Assembly (NCBI GenBank): GCA_001275005.1
Contig: JWZX01001731.1
Location: forward strand, 1-15,003
Reading direction: 5' to 3'
DNA: 15,003 bases
Origin: Chrysochromulina tobinii
Lineage: Eukaryota > Haptophyta > Prymnesiales > Chrysochromulinaceae
In this document: positions 8,753 to 15,003 of the stretch, in pieces
Layout of the letters: every line of letters begins with the position of its first letter
Position numbering within the stretch: the first letter of the stretch is position 1
The notes under the pieces: generated by a model
The model's input: only the letters and a program-made list of their open reading frames with translations
Database searches by the model: none
Told to the model about the DNA's origin: nothing
Position numbers and translations under genes: made by a program

Positions 8753-9287
8753 GAGTGATCAGAGTAAAGCGTAAAGCGGGCTGCGAGAGGGCGAAGACGC
8801 AAGAACCCGCGACGCGAAACTTGTATGAAACTTGCAACGAGTGTGAACGGACTGATGTGAAACCCCCGGGCAGACACACCTGTGACCTGTGCTGTGGGAT
8901 CACTGTGGGATCAGAGAAGGATCAGAGGGATGCATTCGATGACATGGAGCGCACAGAGAATACGCACAGATGAATTGGAACCGAGTGACAAACATTCTAC
9001 ATTGTGATTGTCTTCCGAAACCCAGCGGGAGGGAAAATGAAACGGCACACGCAACAAGTAGTCGCGAACGTAATAGGGCTCAGGATAACACTAGATCTAG
9101 AACTTAGTTTTACTTCGATAGATGTGTAAGCATGTCCGGAGACCGGACGTGTTGCTGTGTCGTGTCTCGCGTGTGGTCCACAATCAAGAGATGTCAATGG
9201 GTGCGATCGAGCACGCGCGAATTTGGGTGGTCCGCCAGGCGGAGGACGAGAGCGGCGCGCCTGATATTGAAAATCGAGCTTGGCATC
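8753..9287. other. Intergenic region downstream of TRMO
   Basis: No supported gene. It is less GC-rich than the region before it. It contains small repeats (GGGATCA-like words around 8896-8935) and a 10-bp perfect palindrome CTAGATCTAG at 9091-9100. It should include the 3' UTR of the minus-strand TRMO gene. A Cys-containing plus-strand frame at 8755-8973 starts at GTG and has no family-like spacing. Confidence 0.45.
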
Positions 9288-10376
9288 TCAAGAAGATGGA
9301 TCTCGAAGATCTCGAGGACCCTCGGTATCGTCCTCCGCTGTCGACCCGGCCGCAACATACGGTTCGCTGTCGTATACTTCGGCATCGGCAACGCTGCGGA
9401 AACGCACTGAGTCCACCGTCACCATCGCAGCATCGTCAGCGAAGCGGCACTCTGCGACGAGTCCATCAATGCACACCCGATACTGCTGGCCACTACACTT
9501 GTGCCGTCGATACACAGAGCGCGGGTCCGCTTGAAGCACCTGGACGAGCGCCGCCTCAGCTGCATCCGGAGCACCAGCAAAGAATCGGAGAGCCACACTG
9601 CCGTCTGGCGGCACGCGTGCCGCGCACGCCTTTTGGATGCAGGCACGAGCGTTCGGCGTGACCTCTACGCAGAGGCGCGGCGAGCCACCTGCATGCACCC
9701 ATTCTGGTGCACGCACCTTGCCCATCGCCAGAGGTAGATCAGCATACGGGACGAAAGGCTCCACGTCGACGACCGGCGTCCCGTCAATGAGATCGGCACC
9801 GGAAAGATACAAGGTGTCACCTTCGATGCGATCGAGCTCTACGAGCGAGAGGCCGATTGGGTTTGGGCGGTGTGGCGAGCGACACGCAAACACCCCTGTC
9901 GCTGCCCCGTCGAGGCATGGGGGATGGACCTTCGACTTGACGACCTCGTCGCCGCGATTTTGGTCGAAGAGGAAAATGAGCCACACGTGAGAGAAAGCAG
10001 CCAACCCGTCCAACGTGTGGGCTGGCACACCCCACTCCATCCGCAACCGCGACCTTGCAGCTGGCGCCACGCCTGCTTGACGCGGCGTGCCGTTGCGCTG
10101 GCTGAAGCATGACTCGATGCGTCCAATCGGCTTCAACGTATGCACGCCGGGGGGGCCAACGGCAGCTTCTGATGGGCGCGCAGCAGCGGCAGCAGCGGCA
10201 GCAGCGAGAGCATCTCGACGAATTGCCTCTAACTCCTTCTGCACATGTCTTTGGAGAGCATTCATCTGCCGATGCAGCTTACCGATCTCATGCTTTGCTG
10301 CCTTCAGCTCATGCTGCAGCCGACGAACTTCGGCGCAATCCGCTGCTGCACTTAAGGTCGGGAAAGACTCCGACAT
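9288..10376 (-). CDS. TRMO: tRNA (adenine(37)-N6)-methyltransferase, TsaA/UPF0066 family
   Basis: The product is 362 residues. It resembles TrmO/TRMO, which uses S-adenosylmethionine to N6-methylate t6A at position 37 of ANN-decoding tRNAs, giving m6t6A. The N-terminal ~60 residues form a predicted coiled coil (LQHELKAAKHEIGKLHRQM), as in animal TRMO, followed by an alanine run and a short linker. The TsaA-like beta-barrel domain starts at about residue 81 (KPIGRIESCF). It carries the family signature RSPHRPNPIGLS (167-178), preceded by a conserved FSHVWLIFLF segment (128-137) and followed by DLIDGTPVVDVEPFVPYAD (195-213). The C-terminal DPRSVYRR motif and downstream strand resemble the extra C-terminal domain of TRMO. 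It begins at the first ATG; upstream the frame opens only at a TTG. No intron is needed. It is head-to-head with the RAD23 gene. Confidence 0.92.
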   Translation of the reverse strand: MSESFPTLSAAADCAEVRRLQHELKAAKHEIGKLHRQMNALQRHVQKELEAIRRDALAAAAAAAAARPSEAAVGPPGVHTLKPIGRIESCFSQRNGTPRQAGVAPAARSRLRMEWGVPAHTLDGLAAFSHVWLIFLFDQNRGDEVVKSKVHPPCLDGAATGVFACRSPHRPNPIGLSLVELDRIEGDTLYLSGADLIDGTPVVDVEPFVPYADLPLAMGKVRAPEWVHAGGSPRLCVEVTPNARACIQKACAARVPPDGSVALRFFAGAPDAAEAALVQVLQADPRSVYRRHKCSGQQYRVCIDGLVAECRFADDAAMVTVDSVRFRSVADAEVYDSEPYVAAGSTAEDDTEGPRDLRDPSS

Positions 10377-10538
10377 AAATGCCAATTGCAAGAGCAAAAG
10401 ACGCAGCTGCCCGCCTGCTGCAGCTCACAACGATACAGAGTATGGCGGGAAAGACACGGAACGGAACACAATCCTGTTTTCCCAATTCTTAGCTAGCGCG
10501 GGCGGCCTTTGGCTTCACACCAAAAGTTGGAGAACACG
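10377..10538. promoter_or_regulatory. 162-bp bidirectional promoter region between TRMO and RAD23-like gene
   Basis: The start codons of two divergent genes are separated by only 162 bp, so promoters and 5' UTRs of both must lie here or overlap the genes. A GGCGGGAAA word at 10444-10452 matches the reverse complement of the E2F-type core TTTCCCGCC, a possible cell-cycle element. No TATA box is evident. The regulatory call rests on layout and one motif. Confidence 0.5.
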
Positions 10539-13055
10539 ATGGCCGTCACAATGCAGTTGCAAGTGCGTGCGAACGCCCGCGCTCGCCGACCATGCGTGCT
10601 CTCCACATGAGACCCCTCAGCGCAAATTTATTTCACGTTCCTACCGCTCCACCTCCAGGTCCGTGCCATCGATGGTGCCGTTTTTTGGATCGAGACTGAG
10701 GCCGCGGCGACGATCGGATCGATCAAGCAGTCGATCATGAGCGCGCGCGGAATTGACGTCATCATGCAGAAGCTCATCTGCGCGGGCAAGCTTTTGCAGG
10801 ACGAGTCAACTCCCGAGTTGTGCGGCATCACGGAACGTGACTTCCTCGTGCTCGTCACCGCCAAGCCACGGCCACCCAGCCTCGTCTCGACCGGTCCGCC
10901 GCTCCCCTCATCGTACCAGTCGCACCTGCACTCGCTGCACGTCACGGGAGTAGACGATGACGGCGCCGATGGCGCCGACGACGGGGGCGACACGTTCGAT
11001 GAGGGCGACGACGAGGAAGATGACGGATGCCCGTGCGACGAGGGTGACGGAGAGTGCGACGAGGGCGACACGCCGCGGATGGACGGGTGCGATGGCATCG
11101 ACGATGAGGTCTCGAGATTCGTCGATATGGGGTATGGCGCGCTCGAGGCCGAACAGGCGCTGCGGCTCAGCTGCAACGACCCGCGCCGCGCGCTCGCGCT
11201 GCTGCGCTCGGGGCGCGACGAGCTCTCGGCTGCGTCGATCCACGCATCGGCCTTGAGCGACGAGGCGGTACGCGTGCTGCAAGACCGGCTGCGCTCGCTG
11301 CCGGCCTTCCACTCGCTGCAGCAAGTCGTGCGCGTCGATCCACAGATAATGCTCGTGCTTAACACCGAGGCCATGCGCTTTGAGGACCCCAAGGCAGAGC
11401 CCCTGCTTGGAGAGGCGGCGGCCGACTCCGTCTCCGCCGAGGTGTCGCAAGAGCGCGAAGCGGTCGAGAAAGCTTTTTGGGACGCGTGCACGCTCGAGCT
11501 CACCAGTGCGCCACCCGTGTACGAGCGCACGCTGCAGCTCGTGCAGGAGGTGCAAGACACCCTCTGCTCGCTCATGCCCGCACATTGGGAGGAGCAGATT
11601 CTCCTTGCTTCCGAGTACGCCGAGCAGATACGCGCAGGCGTCGTGACGGCGCGTTCATACGGCACCGGCCTCACTGATTTGCTCGTCGTGCCCTACATGC
11701 GCGCGGTGAGCGATCAGGTCCGCATGCTCTGCTCGGACGCGCGTGTCGCCGATATGGATCGGTGGCTCTCAGCTACGCTCTCGCGCCTCGAGGTGCCCGA
11801 GCAGCTGCCGAGCGCGAAGAGCGCCACGATCGGGACGGCAAGCTCGGCGGCCACGTCTGAAGTCGACGCCTCTTTGGCCGCGGCCTCCTCGTCCTGCGCC
11901 GTGAGTGGGGGCGCAGCGGCAGCGGAGGGGGGCGCAGCGCCGCCCCGGGCAGATGTTCAGAGCACCGCCTTGAGCGCCACGACGGCGGGGAAGCCCGCGC
12001 CCACTCCGGCTGCAGCTGCGGGGGCAGCGCACGCGGAGCTACCGATACTCCTCCTGCGCTTCTTCCGGACGGGCTTCGAGGTGCTCGAGGCCATCAAGCT
12101 CGACATGGCGAACTCGCACCTCGCGCAGCTGCTAGAGTCGGATCCCACCCTTCGCGACGCCATAGCCGCCCGCCCGAATGACTTCGTCGTGCTCCTCAAT
12201 GCCGCGGAGTCGGATCCGTTGCTGCCTCTGGGTGAGGACGGCGAGCCGGGCGACCTGAGGCTCGACTTGCATGGCTCCTCCCTTGTGCCGCCCATGCGCC
12301 ATCCTGACAGCCACCTGCAGCTGCACCAGCTCGGCCATCACCTGCAGCCTCACACCTGCCTGGGCCACGGCGCTGCAGCCGTCCTTGGGAGTGCCTCAGG
12401 CGCTGACGGCCGCACAGGCAATGCTGAGGGCTCCGTCGATGGGCTACACAGCCGGCTGCGGCGACGGCTGGACGGGTACGGCGATGATGGAGGCGGTGAC
12501 GACGACGACGACGACGACCTACACGGCCTCACGCGCGGGGGGGGCGACAGCGCTGAGTTTAACGGCCCCGATGATGACGAGGACGACGGATACGACGACC
12601 CGCATGCGTACGACGACGGCCTCGATGCACACGACGTGCACCACCATCACCACCACGCGCACGCGGCCGAGAGCGGCCTGGGCGGCGCTGAGATGGCGAG
12701 CATGCCTGAGATGCACTCAGAGCTCATGGAGGCGGTCATGCAGCAGTGGCTGCACGCGCCCGCCGGCCAAAGTGCCGCGCAAGAAGCGGCGCGCTTGGAG
12801 CTCTCCACAGAGGAAGTAGGCCAGTTTTTCCACGCCCGTATGCTTCAAACGCTTGGTCGTCTGCGGCTTGGTGGCGCGCAGGAGCCCTCGCTCGACCAGA
12901 TGCGGACCGCCGTTGGCAGCCTAGCGGAGGAGGACGAGGCAGCGGTGCAGCAGCTCGCGGCGCTCGGCTTTGCGCGCGAGCAGGCAGCAGAGGCGTATCT
13001 GGCATGTGATCGCAACCAGACGCTCGCGGCCAATTTTCTCATGGATCAGTTTTGA
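10539..13055 (+). CDS. RAD23: RAD23-family UbL-UBA protein with TCP11-like insertion; join(10539..10562,10659..13055)
   Basis: The spliced product is 806 residues, about twice the usual RAD23 length. RAD23 carries ubiquitinated proteins to the proteasome and stabilises XPC in nucleotide-excision repair. In order: a ubiquitin-like domain (about 5-77) with the RAD23-like QKLICAGKLLQD motif; an acidic linker (about 104-150); UBA1 (about 156-192, VDMGYG); the first half of an XPC-binding/STI1-like domain (about 212-244, LRSLPAF..LQQVV); an insert (about 245-495) with a segment resembling TCP11-family proteins (AFWDA, Pro-Pro, LQLVQEVQDTLCSLMP, and later LLLRFFRTGFEVLEAIKLDMAN at 472-493) interrupted by an Ala-rich stretch; the second XPC-binding half (about 495-526, NDFVVLLNAAE); a Gly/Asp/His-rich region (about 534-679); and UBA2 at the very C-terminus (about 765-806, LGF.., AYLACDRN, LAANFL). 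Both UBAs and the UbL are firmly placed; the TCP11 assignment is tentative. The start is MAVTMQLQ from exon 1. Confidence 0.88.
10563..10658 (+). other. Intron of RAD23-like gene (96 bp)
   Basis: The donor is TTGCAA|GTGCGTGC and the acceptor is CTCCACCTCCAG|GTCCGT, with a pyrimidine-rich tract before it. The join is phase 0. Reading through without splicing meets a TGA inside the intron. Splicing yields MAVTMQLQ followed by VRAIDG, completing the first beta hairpin of the ubiquitin-like domain; the ATG at 10737 alone would truncate that domain. Confidence 0.85.
12498..12518 (+). repeat. (GAC)7 trinucleotide run encoding poly-Asp
   Basis: Seven perfect GAC codons encode Asp within the low-complexity linker of the RAD23-like protein. 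They are followed at about 12640-12657 by a six-His run built from mixed CAC/CAT codons. The pure-codon Asp run is likely length-variable; the mixed-codon His run is less so. Confidence 0.9.
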
Positions 13056-13148
13056 TGAATTGATGTCGGCGAATCAAAGCACAGTACGTTACGCGGCTCT
13101 CGCGGGGTACAGCTCTCAGCTGTACGACGCGGCATGTGGGGCGCGATG

Positions 13149-13188
13149 GCCTATGAAGCACCCCTATTGCCTATGAAGCACCCCTATG
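13149..13188 (+). repeat. 20-bp tandem duplication, one mismatch
   Basis: GCCTATGAAGCACCCCTATT at 13149-13168 is followed directly by the same 20 bases with a final G instead of T at 13169-13188. It lies about 95 bp downstream of the RAD23-like stop codon, probably in the 3' UTR. Confidence 0.93.
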
Positions 13189-13719
13189 GTGCATGCACCC
13201 CGCCGGTCGTGCGGGCCGCCGTGGCGGGTTACATCGCGATAGGCGGCCGGCGGGCCGGAGATATCGTGAGCACACGATCGCCGTGATTCTTGTTGCCCCG
13301 GGTACGTTTCTTGAAAACGTTAGGTTTTCCTACGTTTCGCGCCGGGCGGGGGGGACATGGAATTCGGAGAGTTCACGCACGGCAACCACACGGCGTCGCC
13401 GCTTCGGCTGGCTGGGCCAGCCGTCGCACCTGGCCGCGACCGGGTGCGCGATGCGCGGCGTCGGCCGGCCGCGCCCGGCCAATACGCGGAAGGGCGGAAC
13501 TCGAGGCGGAATAGTCACGGTCCGGAACGCGGAGAGACTAAGAGACGACGACGCCCCGGGCACCAGCGAACCCCGCATGCCGCACGTTATTCTCGTGGGC
13601 CCCGGTGCGTGTTTGCGCGCTCGACCCCCTCGTCGCCCCACCCGACTTACCCTCCAGCCACGCAGCCAGCACTGTCCCTGATGCCGAACAACAGAGTCAA
13701 ACGAACACTGTGCGCCGGC

Positions 13720-13817
13720 CGCGGGGACTCCCGCGTGGGACGCCGTGGGGACACCCGCGTGGGGACGCCGCGGGGACTCACACCCGCTTGGGGACGCCAC
13801 GGGGACGCCGTGGGGAC
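13720..13817. repeat. Degenerate GC-rich minisatellite, core CGYGGGGAC
   Basis: Eight variants of a 9-11 bp core occur at 13720, 13732, 13744, 13756, 13769, 13785, 13798 and 13809, with a period of roughly 12-16 bp. Variation is between CGCGGGGAC, CGTGGGGAC, CGCGTGGGGAC and CACGGGGAC. The array is strongly G-biased on the plus strand and ends about 20 bp from the stop codon of the minus-strand gamma-CA-like gene, so it is probably in its 3' UTR. Confidence 0.85.
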
Positions 13818-13837
13818 GCCCGCATCCCCTCCGCTGC

Positions 13838-14771
13838 TCATGGAGGCGTGTAGGCGTTCGCGTGGACCCCGATCTTGGTGAGGTTCTCGCCCAGCGTGGG
13901 CAGCGGCACCCACTTGGGGTCAGCACGCAGCGAGGCGATGAAGTCGGGCGTACGGTACGCCTCGCGCTTGTAGTCCTCGTGCTCCTGGTTGACGAGGCTC
14001 AGGTCCTTCCACGCCTCGTCCATGTGGAGCTTGGCGAGCTCGGAGGTCACTTCCGCCACGCGTACCGCGCCGGCTGTTGCCTCAGGGCCAAGTTTGCCGA
14101 TGAAAACGGCCGGGTTGCCGCCCCACAGCTCTCCCGCGGGCACAGCCTTGCCGGCGGGCAGCACCGAGCCCGAAGCGAGCGCGGCGCCCTTGCCGAGCGA
14201 GGCGCCCTTGCCGATCTTGCAGCCCATGCCGACCGAGCTTTCGTCCGCGAGCGTCGCTGACTGAATGATCGCGCCAGCGCCCACGTGCACGTACTTGCCC
14301 ACGACCGACTCGACGATGACGGCACGGTCACCCACGCTCGACATCTCCCCGATCTCCACAGCCTTTGCGCCTCCCTTGAGCAGCGACGAATACCATGCCG
14401 AAGCGCCTTCCCCTATGTGCACAGCGCCGACGAGGTTGGCGCTCGGAGCGACGAAGCTCGCGCCGCTCATCACGGGCGATTTGCCGCCGATCTTGACAGC
14501 CGTCGTCGGCATTGGCACTGCCGAAGGGCAGTGGGAGAGCTTAGCGTCAGCAGAGCGGGTGGCCGCAAGGGCATCGGAGGGAGGGCATTGCGCCGGGTCG
14601 CGGCGCACGTTTCTCGTCGGTAGCGCTTTCGCCCTGCAGAGACGCGCCGAAGACGTCGATCGTTGCGCCAAAGGAGCGCAGCGCAGTGCCCACGGCGTAC
14701 CAGAGTGCTGGCGGGCCAGGCGGGCGGCTAGCGCTGTGGAGCGCTGCCCGTTGGGCGGCGCTGATCGACAT
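13838..14771 (-). CDS. Gamma-carbonic-anhydrase-like subunit of mitochondrial complex I; join of 14771..14609 and 14517..13838
   Basis: The spliced product is 280 residues. It resembles gamma-CA/CA-like proteins that form the matrix-facing heterotrimer on the membrane arm of complex I in plants, algae and many protists. Exon 1 supplies the typical N-terminal segment (LWYAVGTALRSFG..., then LQG). Exon 2 encodes a left-handed beta helix of hexapeptide turns (for example FVAPSANLVGAVHIGEG, ASAWYSSLLKGG, SVGMGCKIGKGASLGKGA), then the family motif GELWGGNPA and a helical tail. The zinc-ligand histidines of active gamma-CAs are replaced: the first falls at Val123, and the usual GHxxxLH pair reads as Ala135 and Gln140. 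The Arg/Asp pair after the WYxxxL motif also reads Lys102/Gly104. It is therefore probably a non-catalytic structural subunit. The start chosen (14771) has A at -3; an in-frame ATG at 14873 would add 34 residues. Mitochondrial targeting is inferred from the family. Confidence 0.85.
14518..14608 (-). other. Intron of gamma-CA-like gene (91 bp)
   Basis: On the minus strand the donor is GAGAAAC|GTGCGCC and the acceptor is CCCTTCGGCAG|TGCCAATG. It is a phase 1 intron: the split codon C|TG encodes Leu55. Splicing joins the N-terminal gamma-CA segment to the beta-helix frame, which otherwise lie in different frames. The donor again starts GTGC. Confidence 0.8.
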
Positions 14772-15003
14772 CCTGTCGAGCGATAGGAACTGTGCGTTCA
14801 GGCAAACGGGCGTATCAGCGGGTGAGCAGCAGGGCGGCCGAGGAGGAGGGCATGTTTTAGCGGTCAGTCGCATGGGGACCTTTGCAATCCGCAGCTGAAG
14901 AAGTTTCAGACATGAAGTAAACTTGGTCGCGTGTTTGACTTGAATTGCTGTTCATCAGAGCTACACAAGCAGCCTGGTGAGCGCGACAACCCGGTCCCTG
15001 CTA
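14772..15003. other. Upstream flank of gamma-CA-like gene, window edge
   Basis: This holds the likely promoter and 5' UTR of the minus-strand gamma-CA-like gene and possibly the start of the next gene beyond the edge. The last ~120 bp are less GC-rich. No recognisable coding segment is seen. Confidence 0.4.

Larger units (their letters stand above)
13056..13837. other. Intergenic region between convergent RAD23-like and gamma-CA-like genes
   Basis: No supported gene. The longest frame on the plus strand (13193-13681) is Arg/Thr/Pro-rich and has no family signature. The stretch holds a 20-bp tandem duplication and a GC-rich minisatellite, both listed separately, and should contain the 3' UTRs of both flanking genes. 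Confidence 0.5.

Noticed and set aside
8755-8973. Cys-containing plus-strand frame resembling a zinc finger (CNEC...CDLCC)
   Set aside because: It starts at GTG, is short, has no family-like spacing or His ligands, and overlaps small direct repeats that explain its composition.
9091-9100. Perfect 10-bp palindrome CTAGATCTAG
   Set aside because: Too short to be meaningful alone and with no associated motif.
13193-13681. 162-codon plus-strand frame in the spacer after the RAD23-like gene
   Set aside because: Arg/Thr/Pro-rich with no recognised domain, in a spacer between two convergent genes.
14772-14873. 34-residue N-terminal extension of the gamma-CA-like protein from the ATG at 14873
   Set aside because: Cys/Pro-rich and not like known N-termini; start context is weaker than at 14771. 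It remains possible as a targeting extension.
1-15003. Bacterial-type systems such as CRISPR arrays, toxin-antitoxin pairs or phage islands
   Set aside because: No regularly spaced direct repeats, no operon-like gene packing and no prokaryotic marker genes; the genes are eukaryotic and spliced.

Overview
The window looks like nuclear DNA of a GC-rich, gene-dense unicellular eukaryote, most likely a protist alga. I see four short spliceosomal introns (91-119 bp). The proteins are eukaryotic: filamin-type repeats, a RAD23 receptor, a ZZ-like zinc finger and a secreted EGF-repeat protein. A gamma-carbonic-anhydrase-like subunit of mitochondrial complex I points away from animals and fungi and toward the plant/alga/protist side. 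A haptophyte-like genome would fit the composition, but that is a guess and I cannot name a species.

The six well-supported genes alternate strictly in strand. They are: a three-exon filamin-repeat protein (+, 656-4031); a 12-repeat EGF protein with a signal peptide (-, 4553-6175); a small ZZ-like zinc-finger protein (+, 6525-6989); the tRNA m6t6A37 methyltransferase TRMO (-, 9288-10376); a RAD23-family protein (+, 10539-13055); and a gamma-carbonic-anhydrase-like protein (-, 13838-14771). This gives two head-to-head pairs with short shared upstream regions: EGF/ZZ with 349 bp and TRMO/RAD23 with 162 bp. The other neighbours are tail-to-tail. The genes do not form an obvious pathway. One further ORF (-, 8246-8752) is only a weak candidate.

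Three genes become complete only when introns are placed. The filamin protein joins 656-2089, 2197-2385 and 2505-4031. RAD23 needs an eight-codon first exon at 10539-10562, which completes its ubiquitin-like domain. The gamma-CA-like protein needs an exon at 14609-14771 that supplies the usual N-terminal segment of complex I gamma-CAs. Three of the four introns start with GTGC.

The most notable observation is the architecture of the RAD23 protein. It is about twice the usual length. Its XPC-binding (STI1-like) domain appears to be split by about 250 residues that resemble the conserved core of TCP11-family proteins. Other oddities are a filamin repeat split by a coiled-coil region, an EGF domain carrying a ~60-residue alanine-rich insert, and loss of all three zinc ligands in the gamma-CA-like protein. 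Between 6990 and 9287 lies about 2.3 kb with no convincing gene, including a very GC-rich stretch and a small AT-rich palindrome flanked by 10-bp direct repeats.
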